Source of the DNA: Prevotellamassilia timonensis
GTDB lineage: Bacteria > Bacteroidota > Bacteroidia > Bacteroidales > Bacteroidaceae
Assembly (NCBI RefSeq): GCF_021531665.1
Contig: NZ_JADYUH010000003.1
Coordinates: forward strand, 62,001 to 126,000
Direction of reading: 5' to 3'
Length of the DNA: 64,000 nucleotides
Shown: positions 1 to 8,949 of the stretch, piece by piece
How positions within the stretch are numbered: the first letter of the stretch is position 1
Layout: each line of letters opens with the position of its first letter
Notes under the pieces: generated by a model
Told to the model about the DNA's origin: nothing
The model's input: only the letters and a program-made list of their open reading frames with translations
Database searches by the model: none
Position numbers and translations under genes: made by a program

Positions 1-3000
1 CATTATTGACCAGCAGGGTTGTTCCGTCGCCGCTCCAGAGCGTGGCGTAGGTGTCGTTGGTCCAGCCGTGGCTCTCCACCGTGATTTCACCGTTGGCGGG
101 AGCCACGATGCGGAAGAGGGTGTAGCTGTTGATGTCAGAGAGTTCGCGGGACGTGGCATCCAGCAGATAATTCTTTTCACCGACCTCCAGTGTCGGGAAG
201 ACCTGTCTGCAGATTGTGCAGTGGTCGAGGTCATAGTGATAGGCGTGACCGGTGGAGTAGAGCACGGGGTCTGCAATCTCGTTGGTCATGGCTGCGTCGG
301 TGAAGTAGCGTCGGCAAAGCCCACATTTCCAGTATTCCACATTGCCATCGACGACGCAGGTTTTCTCTTGGGCAGGGTAGTGGATGCTGTAGCCGTGGCC
401 GAGGGTGACGGTGCCTTCCTCGTTGGGACGCGTGTTGGTGAAACTGCCGCCAGTCATTCCGTTCTGGCAGTCGATGATGATTTCGCCCTCGGCATAGACC
501 TTCTGGTCAGAACCGAGTTGCGGATAGTCGTCCGTTCCTAGTTGCTGTCCCCAAGTTCCCTCAGGCACTGCGGTTTGCAGTAGGTAGGTCGCCATGCCGC
601 TTTGAAGTTGGGTGGTGGTGTAGCCCGTGGTTTTTCCGATGACTGTGCCGCCGTTGGCGGAGTCAATGCGTCCGATGCCTTGGTCAGTCAGTGTCGTTCC
701 TCCGCTGGTCAGAGTGGCGTCGCTGCGGAACATGGCATGGTCCGGCAAAGTGAGTGCGGCGCGCACGTCTCCCACCACAAAACCGGCGAATCCACTGTTG
801 CCCGTTTCGGTCACATTGCCCGTTGAAATCACATCAGAGATGCTTCCGGCAGCAGAAACAGAGCCGACAATGCCGCCCACACATGCTGCAGCAGTCACAT
901 TCCCACGGTTGTCGCAGCGGGAGATGCAGCCTCCTTCTTGAGCACCGACGATGCCGCCCGCATGGTTGCTCGTGGCAATCACTTGTGCGTGGTTGATGCA
1001 AAGGGTGACAGTTCCGGTGCTTCCCAAACCGCCGCAGATGCTGCCCACGTGGTTCTTGCCGGTTATCGTGCCATCTGCCACGGTCACGTTTGTTGCAGAA
1101 CCGTTGAGAAAGGCAACAATGCCCGTATATGCTTCTCCTCCATAGATTCTCACACCGCTGAACGTGATGTTCTTGATGGTGCAATTTCCTGTCTTTCCAA
1201 ACATGCCGAAATGGGTGGCAGTGGTATTGACATAGAGGTTCGAGATGGTGTGGCCGTCGCCGTCAAAGGTGCCGGACCAGTTCACGTTTTTCGATTGAGA
1301 AGAGATGGGAATCCAACTGCCGACGCTGCCGGAGCAGACGGGAGCCATGTCGATGTCGGCGGTGAGTTTGGCACAGGCATCGGCATGGCTTGTGGCAGTC
1401 TCGTCCTCATCGGGCGTGTAGGTTCCGTTCACCCAGTTTCGGAACCACGCAAGTTGCGCGGCATTGGTGATTTGGTAGGGATTGGCAGATGTGCCGTCGC
1501 CCTGAGGTTTTGCGCCGTCATCATACGCGGTGACAGTGATGGTGAGGGCGTAGTCGCCGCTGATGGCGTAGCCACTGTATTGACGCACACCGATGTAGTA
1601 AACCGTTCCTTTCGTGACGGCAATGGTGAATTTGAAGTTGTTTCCATCTCCGCTGCTGTTGTCAGAGGCAAGTTGGGTTGTTCCGTCGCCGCTCCACAGC
1701 GAACCGTAGGTGTTGTCTGACCCGACGGTCTGCACCGTGATTTCGCCGTCAACGGGTGCCACAAAGCGGAAGAGGTTATAGCCGTTGATGACTGTGTTTT
1801 GTTTGGTCACGGCTGCAATCTGAATGGTGTTCGTGCCTTTCTTCACGGTCGGGATGGTCTCTTCGCAGGTGGTGCAACTGCCGGACGCATAGTCATAATT
1901 GTGACCGGTGGCGTGAAGCACGGGGTCTGCAATGTCGGTGGTCAAGGCTTCATCCGTGAAGAAGAGGTGGCAAAGGTCGCATTCCCAGTATTCCACATTT
2001 CCATCTGTGGTGCAGGTTCCCGCCACGGCGTCGTGGTGGATGCCGATGCCGTGGCTGAGGGTGACGGTGCCTTCCTCGTTGGGACGCGTGTTGGTGAAAC
2101 TGCCGCCAGTCATTCCGTTCTGGCAGTCGATGATGATTTCGCCCTCGGCATAGACCTTCTGGTCAGAACCGAGTTGCGGATAGTCGTCCGTTCCTAGTTG
2201 CTGTCCCCAAGTTCCCTCAGGCACTGCGGTTTGCAGTAGGTAGGTCGCCATGCCGCTTTGAAGTTGGGTGGTGGTGTAGCCCGTGGTTTTTCCGATGACT
2301 GTGCCGCCGTTGGCGGAGTCAATGCGTCCGATGCCTTGGGCAGTCAGTGTCGTTCCTCCGCTGGTCAGAGTGGCGTCGCTGCGGAACATGGCATGGTCCG
2401 GCAAAGTGAGTGCGGCGCGCACGTCTCCCACCACAAAACCGGCGAATCCACTGTTGCCCGTTTCGGTCACATTGCCCGTTGAAATCACATCAGAGATGCT
2501 TCCGGCAGCAGAAACAGAGCCGACAATGCCGCCCACACATGCTGCAGCAGTCACATTCCCACGGTTGTCGCAGCGGGAGATGCAGCCTCCTTCTTGAGCA
2601 CCGACGATGCCGCCCGCATGGTTGCTCGTGGCAATCACTTGTGCGTGGTTGATGCAATGGGTGACGTTATTGTTGGAAGTTTGGTTTGAGGCAATGCCGC
2701 CCGCATAAGCGCCTTTGCTCAGCACTTTGCCGTAGTTCGTGCAGTATTCGATGTCGCCTATAGCGTCAGCACAGATGCCGCCTGCACCATACTCGGTGGC
2801 GGTCACTTGTGCGTGGTTGATGCAATGGGAAATGACACCCGGACCGCCTAACATTTTGCCACAGATGCTGCCCACGAAATACTTGCCGGAAATCGTGCCG
2901 CTTGCCACCGTCACGTTTCTCACCGTACAGTTCATTCCGATTCCCACAAGACCGGTGAAATTTTCTTGCCCCGTGATGTTGACATTGGTGAACGTGATGT

Positions 3001-3445
3001 TTTGGATTATCCCCGAACTTGAACATCCAAACATACCGGTGAAACGGGCAGTGGAGTTGATGTAGAGGTTCGAGATGGTGTGGCCGTCGCCGTCGAAGGT
3101 GCCACTCCATCTCACGCCATCCTGAAAGGGCGAGATGAACTGCCAACTGCCGATGCTCTCGGAGCAGACGGTGCTCATGTCGATGTCGGCGATGAGTTTG
3201 GCGCAGGCATTCTCGTGTTTTGTGGCTGTCTCGCTGTCAGCGGGTGTGTAGGTGCCGTTCACCCAGTCGCGGAACCACGCCAGTTGCGTGGCATTGGCAA
3301 TCCGGTAAGGGTCGGCGCTTGAGCCGGTGCCCGCAGCGGGTTGCTCCGTGACAACACTCTGTGCCCACACCGAAGCGGGCAAGACCATGGTCGCCACAAG
3401 CAGCAATGTCGTGAGCAACCAACTCTTTCGTAATGATTGAATCAT
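1..3445 (-). CDS. Secreted GLUG-repeat surface protein, 3' end outside window
   Basis: An open frame of at least 1148 codons starts at the ATG at 3445 and runs off the left edge. Residues 1-29 form a signal peptide ending ASVWAQ. The mature part holds two large units, each opening with a DPYRIANATQLAWFRDW-like or NPYQITNAAQLAWFRNW block. Each unit then has TFDGDGHTISNLY segments, several GLUG-type repeats (VGSICG, AGGIVG, CINHAQV) and a Cys-rich EYWECDLCHLFF motif. A region near 1560-1800 reads like a bacterial pre-peptidase C-terminal (PPC) domain (ITVQTVGS, YYIGVRQYSGY). GLUG proteins of Bacteroidota are usually surface-exposed, with adhesin or peptidase roles; the function here cannot be told because the C-terminus is missing. 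Positions 401-1001 repeat at 2057-2657 with one difference. Confidence 0.85.
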   Translation of the reverse strand, partial: MIQSLRKSWLLTTLLLVATMVLPASVWAQSVVTEQPAAGTGSSADPYRIANATQLAWFRDWVNGTYTPADSETATKHENACAKLIADIDMSTVCSESIGSWQFISPFQDGVRWSGTFDGDGHTISNLYINSTARFTGMFGCSSSGIIQNITFTNVNITGQENFTGLVGIGMNCTVRNVTVASGTISGKYFVGSICGKMLGGPGVISHCINHAQVTATEYGAGGICADAIGDIEYCTNYGKVLSKGAYAGGIASNQTSNNNVTHCINHAQVIATSNHAGGIVGAQEGGCISRCDNRGNVTAAACVGGIVGSVSAAGSISDVISTGNVTETGNSGFAGFVVGDVRAALTLPDHAMFRSDATLTSGGTTLTAQGIGRIDSANGGTVIGKTTGYTTTQLQSGMATYLLQTAVPEGTWGQQLGTDDYPQLGSDQKVYAEGEIIIDCQNGMTGGSFTNTRPNEEGTVTLSHGIGIHHDAVAGTCTTDGNVEYWECDLCHLFFTDEALTTDIADPVLHATGHNYDYASGSCTTCEETIPTVKKGTNTIQIAAVTKQNTVINGYNLFRFVAPVDGEITVQTVGSDNTYGSLWSGDGTTQLASDNSSGDGNNFKFTIAVTKGTVYYIGVRQYSGYAISGDYALTITVTAYDDGAKPQGDGTSANPYQITNAAQLAWFRNWVNGTYTPDEDETATSHADACAKLTADIDMAPVCSGSVGSWIPISSQSKNVNWSGTFDGDGHTISNLYVNTTATHFGMFGKTGNCTIKNITFSGVRIYGGEAYTGIVAFLNGSATNVTVADGTITGKNHVGSICGGLGSTGTVTLCINHAQVIATSNHAGGIVGAQEGGCISRCDNRGNVTAAACVGGIVGSVSAAGSISDVISTGNVTETGNSGFAGFVVGDVRAALTLPDHAMFRSDATLTSGGTTLTDQGIGRIDSANGGTVIGKTTGYTTTQLQSGMATYLLQTAVPEGTWGQQLGTDDYPQLGSDQKVYAEGEIIIDCQNGMTGGSFTNTRPNEEGTVTLGHGYSIHYPAQEKTCVVDGNVEYWKCGLCRRYFTDAAMTNEIADPVLYSTGHAYHYDLDHCTICRQVFPTLEVGEKNYLLDATSRELSDINSYTLFRIVAPANGEITVESHGWTNDTYATLWSGDGTTLLVNN

Positions 3446-3557
3446 AGGGGTTTGAAGCAATATATATGGATAATAATGTTTGTTCTTATGCGACTAATTA
3501 CTTATTTCTAATTAGAAGATGTGTTTCCTAGGTAGAAATTAATGTAATAATGCGTTG

Positions 3558-3565
3558 CAAAGTTA
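3558..3565 (-). promoter_or_regulatory. Candidate Bacteroidota -7 element for the surface protein gene
   Basis: Reading the minus strand gives TAACTTTG, a match to TAnnTTTG, about 113 bases upstream of the start at 3445. No clear -33 TTTG is seen at the usual distance, so this is a candidate only. Confidence 0.45.
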
Positions 3566-3689
3566 TGATTTTACAATTATTCGCTCCGCAGATTCTTTAA
3601 TTTTTTATTTCGGTATATATTCTTTGAGAACGCTTTGAGGGCGCGGTTTTTCCGCGTCAAGCGGATTCATCCATTGTTTGAGCAGTTAC

Positions 3690-3870
3690 GTTTTGCGGAC
3701 GCCGTGGCAACGTCTTTTCCTTGGGAGTTGTCATTTTTTTCTTGGGAGTTGTCATTTTTTTCTTGGGAGTCGTTAGTGTTCGCCGTAACGGTGAACACCA
3801 ACGGGAATAAGGATAGGAATAACAAATCGGCGGACAGGAATGTTGCCACGCCGTCAGCGAACGAGTTTTT
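3690..3870. repeat. Intergenic palindromic repeat with a short tandem core
   Basis: GACGCCGTGGCAACGT near 3700 is inverted near 3840-3858 (GACGGCGTGGCAACAT on the other strand). Between the arms lie tandem copies of TTGGGAGTTGTCA with T-runs (3721-3770) and a small dyad GTGTTC..GAACAC at 3777-3799. The rest of the 3446-3977 gap holds only a promoter motif and the fba terminator; no gene is seen in it. Confidence 0.55.
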
Positions 3871-3900
3871 TCTGAAAAATGTTTGTTGAAACGGTCGGCA

Positions 3901-3931
3901 ACAAAAAACGCCTCCCGAGGTTCGGGAGGCG
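3901..3931 (-). terminator. Rho-independent terminator after fba
   Basis: A perfect stem CGCCTCCCGA / TCGGGAGGCG at 3909-3931 is followed, on the minus strand, by a run of six T. It sits 47 bases past the fba stop codon. Confidence 0.85.
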
Positions 3932-3977
3932 TGGAGGAAAAACGAGTGGCGCACGGTGGCGCTACGTCGTGACTTGA

Positions 3978-4988
3978 TTAGTCGAGGTTGGCGAGTTTGT
4001 TCTCAGAACCGAGGACTTCAACAATCTTGTGCTCGTAGAGCTTCTTCATGTTGTCGCGAGCGGGACCGAGATACTTGCGCGGGTCAAATTCACCGGGTTT
4101 TTCAGCGAAGGTCTGACGGATGGCAGCGGTCATAGCCAAGCGAGAGTCAGAGTCGATGTTGATTTTGCAAACTGCGCTGGCAGCAGCCTTGCGGAGTTGC
4201 TCTTCGGGAATTCCGACAGCGTTGGGGAGTTTGCCACCGAACTTGTTGATGGTGTCCACTTCGTCCTGAGGAACGGAAGAAGAACCGTGGAGCACGATGG
4301 GGAAGCCGGGGAGTTGCTTCATGATGGCGTCGAGCACGTCGAAAGCGAGGGGAGGAGGCACGAGGCGTCCGGTCTTCGGGTCACGGGTGCACTGTTCGGG
4401 AGTGAACTTGTAGGCGCCGTGGCTTGTGCCGATGGAGATGGCTAGGCTGTCGCATCCGGTGCGGGTGGCGAATTCAACCACTTCTTCGGGTTTGGTGTAG
4501 TGGCTTTCAGCGTGGCTCACTTCGTCTTCAACGCCTGCGAGTACACCGAGTTCACCTTCAACGGTTACGTCGAACTGGTGAGCATAGTCCACCACCTTCT
4601 TGGTGAGTGCGATGTTTTCTTCGAAAGGAAGTCCGGAGCCGTCAATCATGACAGAGCTGAAGCCCATGTCGATGCAGCTCTTGCAGGTTTCAAAGCTGTC
4701 ACCGTGGTCAAGGTGCAACACGATTTCGGGGTGGTTGCAGCCGAGTTCTTTGGCGTATGCCACAGCACCTTCAGCCATGTAGCGGAGGAGAGTTTGGTTG
4801 GCGTAGGCACGTGCGCCTTTGGAAACTTGGAGAATCACAGGGCTTTTCTTTTCGGCAGAAGCCTGGATGATTGCCTGGAGTTGCTCCATGTTGTTGAAGT
4901 TGAAGGCGGGAATGGCATAGCCACCGTCAATGGCTCTTGCAAACATGTCGCGGGTGTTTACGAGGCCGAGGTCTTTGTAGTTAATCAT
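3978..4988 (-). CDS. fba: Class II fructose-bisphosphate aldolase
   Basis: A 336-residue protein that should reversibly cleave fructose 1,6-bisphosphate to DHAP and glyceraldehyde 3-phosphate in the cytoplasm using a divalent metal. Family signatures are visible: IPAFNFNNMEQ near the N-terminus, LHLDHGDSFETC with the catalytic Asp and a metal His, SIGTSHGAYK, and VLHGSSSVP. The start was set at the ATG at 4988 (MINYKDLGLVNTRDMF), because the open frame upstream to 5084 crosses the promoter motif and reads as non-coding. The gene is monocistronic, with its own promoter and terminator. Length fits the family. Confidence 0.95.
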   Translation of the reverse strand: MINYKDLGLVNTRDMFARAIDGGYAIPAFNFNNMEQLQAIIQASAEKKSPVILQVSKGARAYANQTLLRYMAEGAVAYAKELGCNHPEIVLHLDHGDSFETCKSCIDMGFSSVMIDGSGLPFEENIALTKKVVDYAHQFDVTVEGELGVLAGVEDEVSHAESHYTKPEEVVEFATRTGCDSLAISIGTSHGAYKFTPEQCTRDPKTGRLVPPPLAFDVLDAIMKQLPGFPIVLHGSSSVPQDEVDTINKFGGKLPNAVGIPEEQLRKAAASAVCKINIDSDSRLAMTAAIRQTFAEKPGEFDPRKYLGPARDNMKKLYEHKIVEVLGSENKLANLD

Positions 4989-5026
4989 AATTGTGTGATA
5001 AAATTTAGGGATTGTTCTACGGTCTG

Positions 5027-5058
5027 CAAAGTTACGCGTTGCAGTCCGAATCTCCAAA
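5027..5058 (-). promoter_or_regulatory. fba promoter (-33 TTTG, -7 TAACTTTG)
   Basis: On the minus strand TTTG (5055-5058) and TAACTTTG (5027-5034) are separated by exactly 20 bases, matching the Bacteroidota housekeeping promoter pattern. The start codon follows about 40 bases downstream. Confidence 0.7.
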
Positions 5059-5104
5059 CGAGCGGGACGGTTTTTGCGCACCACTGTTCTTGATGTGCCA
5101 ATTT

Positions 5105-5264
5105 TAGGGATGTTCTATAAATTACGGGATAAGGAACGCTCAAAAGAAAGTGCTTACGTTTTGGTCGCTTTTCGTTTCTTAGCGCGCCCTTTTGTAAGTT
5201 TCGTCAGTCAAAATATCATCTCTAAGAAATCCAAAACCAACTCAACCTAATTCCTAGAACATCC
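5105..5264. repeat. Family 1 MITE-like element, copy A (shortened centre)
   Basis: The ends AGGGATGTTCTATAAATTAC and (inverted) GGATGTTCTAGGAATTAGG match copies B and C, but the CATAGCCCGCTATG centre is missing. It lies between asnB and fba, 10 bases after the asnB stop. Confidence 0.8.
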
Positions 5265-5274
5265 TTTTGGTGTC

Positions 5275-6942
5275 TCAATAGGCTTGTTCGTGAACGCCTG
5301 CCACGGCGCGACCGCTGGGGTCGTTGAGGTTTTTGAAGGCGCTGTCCCAGGCAAGCGCTTCGGCGGTGGAGCAGGCAACGGAGGGTACGGAGGGCACGCT
5401 GCGGGCAGCACTTTCGCTGGGGAAGTGTTCCTCAAAGATACAGCGATAGTAGTATTCTTCCTTGTTTCTCGGCGGATTGATGGGGAAGCGTTCGGCGGCG
5501 TGTTCCATCTGCTCGTCGCTGACGGCGGCGGCAGTGATTTCTTTCAGTGTGTCAATCCAAGAATAGCCGACGCCGTCGGAGAACTGTTCTTTCTGTCTCC
5601 AAGCCACGCTTTCGGGAAGATAGTCTGCAAAGGCTTCGCGGAGAATCTTCTTTTCGATGGTTTGTCCCGGGCACATTTTGGCTTCGGGGTTGAGCCGCAT
5701 GGCGACGTCAAGGAATTCTTTGTCCAGGAAGGGCACGCGTCCTTCCACGCCCCACGCCGAGAGGCTCTTGTTGGCGCGCAGACAGTCGTAGAGGTGGAGT
5801 TTTGAAATCTTGCGCACCGTTTCTTCGTGGAAGGCACGTGCGTCGGGCGCTTTGTGGAAGTAGAGATAACCGCCGAAGACTTCGTCGGCTCCCTCGCCGG
5901 AGAGCACCATCTTGATTCCCATGGATTTGATGACGCGAGCGAGGAGATACATCGGCGTAGAGGCGCGCACGGTCGTCACATCGTAGGTTTCGATGTGTCG
6001 GATGACGTCGTGGATGGCGTCCAAGCCTTCTTGGATGGTGTAGTGAATTTCGTGGTGAACCGTTCCGATGTGGTCGGCGACTTCTCTTGCTTTGGCAAGG
6101 TCGGGTGCTCCTTCGAGTCCGACGGCGAAGGAGTGGAGGCGGGGCCACCATGCGTCCTGGCTGTCTCCGCTTTCCACGCGTCGTGCGGCAAATTTGCGTG
6201 CGACGGCAGAGATGATGGAACTGTCGAGACCGCCGGAGAGGAGGACGCCGTAGGGCACGTCGCTCATGAGTTGTCTCTTGACCGAAGCCTCGAGTGCTTC
6301 GCGCAGTTCGCTGACGGAGGCGGGGTTGTTGGCGACGGCTTCATAGTTTTCCCAGTCGCGTTTGTACCAACGTTCCATGCGTCCCTTGCTTCCGAGATAG
6401 TAGTGTCCCGGGAGGAAGGGTTCGTAGCGTTCGCAGAGTCCTTCAAGTGCTTTGAGTTCGCTGGCGCAATAGACTTTTCCGTCCGCGTCAAATCCGATGT
6501 AGAGAGGAATCACGCCGATGGGGTCGCGTGCGATGAGGAAGTCGTCCTTTTCTTCGTCGTAGAGCGCGAAGGCAAAGATGCCGTTGAGGTCTTCGAGGAA
6601 GTTGATGCCCTTTTCGCGATAGAGGGCGAGGATGACTTCGCAGTCCGAGCCTGTGGCGAAGGGATAGGTGTCGCGGAAGCGGTTGCGGATGTCTTGGTGA
6701 TTATAGATTTCTCCATTGACGGCAAGCACTTGTTTGCGGTCGGGGGCGAAGAGAGGTTGTCCGCCGCTTTCGGGGTCCACAATGGAGAGTCGCTCGTGGC
6801 AGAGGATGGCACTTTTTCCGCAGTGAATGCCGCTCCAGTCGGGACCGCGGTGGCGCAGACGACGACTCATGGTGAGGGCTTTGTTGCGCAAGGCAGAGGG
6901 TTCTTCACTTCGGATGTTGAAAATGCAGGCAATTCCACACAT
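5275..6942 (-). CDS. asnB: Asparagine synthase B (glutamine-hydrolysing)
   Basis: A 555-residue protein, the same size as E. coli AsnB. Residues 1 to about 190 form the class II glutaminase domain, with nucleophile Cys2 (MCGIACIF), RHRGPD and VNGEIYN. The synthetase domain carries the PP-loop LLSGGLDSS at about residue 230 and the GEGADEVFGGY motif. It should convert aspartate, glutamine and ATP to asparagine in the cytoplasm. An alternative role as an amidotransferase in a secondary pathway is unlikely given the close match to AsnB throughout. The last ~50 residues are low in recognisable motifs. It is transcribed alone from a promoter near 7043. Confidence 0.95.
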   Translation of the reverse strand: MCGIACIFNIRSEEPSALRNKALTMSRRLRHRGPDWSGIHCGKSAILCHERLSIVDPESGGQPLFAPDRKQVLAVNGEIYNHQDIRNRFRDTYPFATGSDCEVILALYREKGINFLEDLNGIFAFALYDEEKDDFLIARDPIGVIPLYIGFDADGKVYCASELKALEGLCERYEPFLPGHYYLGSKGRMERWYKRDWENYEAVANNPASVSELREALEASVKRQLMSDVPYGVLLSGGLDSSIISAVARKFAARRVESGDSQDAWWPRLHSFAVGLEGAPDLAKAREVADHIGTVHHEIHYTIQEGLDAIHDVIRHIETYDVTTVRASTPMYLLARVIKSMGIKMVLSGEGADEVFGGYLYFHKAPDARAFHEETVRKISKLHLYDCLRANKSLSAWGVEGRVPFLDKEFLDVAMRLNPEAKMCPGQTIEKKILREAFADYLPESVAWRQKEQFSDGVGYSWIDTLKEITAAAVSDEQMEHAAERFPINPPRNKEEYYYRCIFEEHFPSESAARSVPSVPSVACSTAEALAWDSAFKNLNDPSGRAVAGVHEQAY

Positions 6943-7042
6943 GTCAGTTTTCTTGTTTTAGGGGATAGGAAATGTTTTGTAAGTCTTGAACGTCACAGGC
7001 GTTCTTTTTGTTAGCATTTGCTGTGTTTTCGCAAACGCGGCG

Positions 7043-7050
7043 CAAAGATA
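7043..7050 (-). promoter_or_regulatory. Candidate -7 element for asnB
   Basis: TATCTTTG on the minus strand, about 100 bases upstream of the asnB start. A TTTG lies further upstream, but with only 16 bases of spacing. Confidence 0.5.
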
Positions 7051-7094
7051 AGAAGAATTTTTCTGACAAATTGTATAAATCAGACAGAGATTTT

Positions 7095-7250
7095 AGTAAT
7101 CCTCAAAAAATAACCTGCATCCTCTTTGAAAATCTTTTCGGTCCATATTTCCTCCCTCATCAGTCACATAGTTACGGCTATGCTGCTTCTTCGGGTGAAA
7201 ATCTGACCTCGAAAATCTCATTCAAATCTGACGCAACTTATTATTTTCAT
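7095..7250. repeat. Family 2 palindromic repeat, copy 1
   Basis: About 155 bp, from AGTAATCCTC to CGCAACTTATTATTTTC. It is nearly identical to 24706-24856. The centre holds a CATAGTTACGGCTATG dyad like the one in family 1, and the ends are weakly inverted (AAAAAATAACCTGC / AAATAAGTTGCGTC). It abuts copy B of family 1. Confidence 0.8.
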
Positions 7251-7252
7251 AT

Positions 7253-7446
7253 TAGGGGTGTTCTATAAATTACGGGGTAAGGAACGTTCAAAAGAAAGTG
7301 CTAACATTTTGGTCGCTTTTTGTTTCTTAGCGCGTCCTTTTGTAAGTTTCGTCAGTCACATAGCCCGCTATGCTCCTTCCTCAACTGACAAAAGTTCATC
7401 TCTAAGAAATCAAAAATCAACTCAACCTAATTTTTAGAACACCCCA
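7253..7446. repeat. Family 1 MITE-like element, copy B (full length)
   Basis: About 194 bp with inverted ends GGGGTGTTCTATAAATTACG / GGGGTGTTCTAAAAATTAGG. The interior is an imperfect palindrome around CATAGCCCGCTATG. It is nearly identical to copy C at 17675-17869. With the family 2 copy and the family 4 repeat beside it, it fills the 6943-7550 gap, which has no gene. Confidence 0.9.
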
Positions 7447-7485
7447 TTACTAAAAAAACAGTGGCGGCTTTGGCTACCCGCCGTG

Positions 7486-7556
7486 ACTACCCGCTGACGA
7501 AATCGGCGGAAACGGTGGCTTTTTGCAGAAAGACTACGCCCCGACGAGCGTCAGAC
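7486..7556 (-). repeat. Family 4 repeat overlapping a gene end, copy 1
   Basis: On the minus strand TCTGACGCTCGTCGGGGCG and, further on, GCCACCGTTTCCGCCGATT match 10543-10608. The first TGA is the stop codon of the MBL gene. Confidence 0.65.
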
Positions 7557-8219
7557 GTAGGGATTGAAGCGGCGTTCGTGGTCGATGGTCGTGGTGGGAC
7601 CGTGTCCCGGGAGCACCTCCGTGTCGGGTGGGAGGGAGAGGATTCTTTCTTGCAGGCTCTTCACCAGCAGCGGTCCGTCGCCGCCGGGCAGGTCGCAGCG
7701 TCCGATGCTTTCCAAGAAGAGGCTGTCGCCGCTCAGGAGCACCTTCTCTTCGGCGCAGTAGAAACAGATGCCGCCGGGCGTGTGTCCCGGAGTGGCGAGC
7801 ACTTGGAAGACGTGGTTTCCGCAGGAGAGCGTGTCGCCGTGGCTCACGGTTCGGGCGGCTTGTGGCACCTCCACTCCGAGGTCGCGGTGAAGGAAGAGCG
7901 CGGCTTGGCGGGAGGCAGCCTCGAGCGTGGGCAGTTCGTCGGAGGCAATGACGAGCGGTGCACCAAACTTTTCGGCAGCCCATTGCGTTCCCCAGATGTG
8001 GTCGAAGTGACCGTGGGTGTTCCACTGTGCGGTGAGGTGCAGGTTTTGGGCTTCGATGCGTTCGGCAATGGCGGCGTGTTCTTCTTCGCTTCGTGCGCCG
8101 CAGTCGATGAGGACGGCGTCGCGGGTGTGGGCGTCAAACAGCAGATAGGTGTTTTCCTCAATCATGTTGACGACAAAGCGTTCAATGCAGAGGTTTCCGT
8201 TTCGGAGTGTGGTGTTCAT
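7551..8219 (-). CDS. MBL-fold hydrolase, glyoxalase II-like
   Basis: A 222-residue cytoplasmic metallo-beta-lactamase-fold protein. The metal motif THGHFDH is at about residues 69-75, with further ligands in TPGHTPGG, LLSGDSLF and PGHGP. The arrangement matches the YcbL/GloB-like group that hydrolyses thioesters such as S-lactoylglutathione; the true substrate is unknown. It is the last gene of the minus-strand run tamL-yycJ-like-glf-rhaM-rsmG. The stop codon lies inside a short repeat shared with the end of the other MBL gene (10601). Confidence 0.85.
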   Translation of the reverse strand: MNTTLRNGNLCIERFVVNMIEENTYLLFDAHTRDAVLIDCGARSEEEHAAIAERIEAQNLHLTAQWNTHGHFDHIWGTQWAAEKFGAPLVIASDELPTLEAASRQAALFLHRDLGVEVPQAARTVSHGDTLSCGNHVFQVLATPGHTPGGICFYCAEEKVLLSGDSLFLESIGRCDLPGGDGPLLVKSLQERILSLPPDTEVLPGHGPTTTIDHERRFNPYV

Positions 8220-8249
8220 AATGTGGATGAATGAAGGGTGGAAAGGGTT

Positions 8250-8909
8250 TCAACGGGGGAGGTTGGTGGCAGCGGGCACGTAGAGCAGTTTCTTGGTTTC
8301 AAAGAAAGGGTGGGCGATGTGGTCGGCGAGCGAGAACTCTTGGATGTTCTTTAGCCCCTGAGTCTCTTCGGTGAGGTCGCCGCCCTTGAGGCAGAGCATG
8401 CCGTTGGGCATGGAGGACGCTTTGCCCTTTGCGTCGATTCTTTTGGCGACGAGGGCGTAGAGTTCATCGGCTCGCATGACGGCACGGCTGATGACGAAGT
8501 CAAAGCGGCGGCGTTCCTCGGTGACGTTCTCGTGGAGCACCTCCACGTTCTGCAGTCCGACCCCTTCCGCCACGGCGGCTGCGACCTTTGTCTTCTTCCC
8601 GATGCGGTCAATGAGGGTGAAGCGGCAGTCCGGAAAGAGCACGGCAAGCGGGATGCCGGGAAATCCTCCGCCGGTGCCGACGTCCAACAGACGGGTGTCG
8701 GGTGCGAAGTGGACGAAGCGGGCGATGGCGAGCGAGTGGAGCACGTGGTGAATCATCAGGTTGTCGATGTCCTTTCGCGAAACGACATTGATGCGTGCGT
8801 TCCATTCTCTGTAGATCGGTTCGAGGGCAGCGAGGTGTGCGGCGCGTTCGGCGTCAAGTTCGGGGAAGAGCGCGGAGAGAAGTTCGGAGAAGTTTGGAGC
8901 GTTGTCCAT
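8250..8909 (-). CDS. rsmG: 16S rRNA (guanine-N7) methyltransferase RsmG
   Basis: A 219-residue class I methyltransferase. Motif I LLDVGTGGGFPGIPLA is at about residue 70, followed by LIDRIGKK and the motif NVTEERRRFDFVISRA typical of RsmG/GidB. It should methylate N7 of G527 of 16S rRNA using SAM. The start was set at the ATG at 8909 (MDNAPNFSELL); the frame is open to 9119, but that stretch is a shadow of rhaM and crosses a repeat. It is in line with rhaM upstream and the MBL gene downstream. Confidence 0.93.
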   Translation of the reverse strand: MDNAPNFSELLSALFPELDAERAAHLAALEPIYREWNARINVVSRKDIDNLMIHHVLHSLAIARFVHFAPDTRLLDVGTGGGFPGIPLAVLFPDCRFTLIDRIGKKTKVAAAVAEGVGLQNVEVLHENVTEERRRFDFVISRAVMRADELYALVAKRIDAKGKASSMPNGMLCLKGGDLTEETQGLKNIQEFSLADHIAHPFFETKKLLYVPAATNLPR

Positions 8910-8910
8910 A

Positions 8911-8945
8911 TAGGGGTGTTCTAAAATATAATAGGGGTGTTCTGA
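8911..8945. repeat. Two tandem family 1 ends without a body (copy E)
   Basis: TAGGGGTGTTCT occurs twice in 35 bp, with only CTAAAATATAA-type sequence between. It sits between the rhaM stop and the rsmG start and looks like an extreme internal deletion or two solo ends. Confidence 0.7.
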
Positions 8946-8949
8946 GAAG

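Noticed and set aside
68-2652. Plus-strand open frames over the first 3.4 kb
   Set aside because: The minus strand has one continuous frame with a signal peptide and GLUG repeats; the plus-strand frames simply duplicate with the DNA repeat.
4989-5084. N-terminal extension of the aldolase
   Set aside because: It would cover the -7 promoter element and is unlike class II aldolases.
5827-7014. 395-codon plus-strand frame opposite asnB
   Set aside because: A shadow of a GC-rich gene; asnB on the minus strand is certain.
7461-8234. 257-codon plus-strand frame
   Set aside because: Lies opposite the MBL gene with clear metal motifs and starts inside a repeat.
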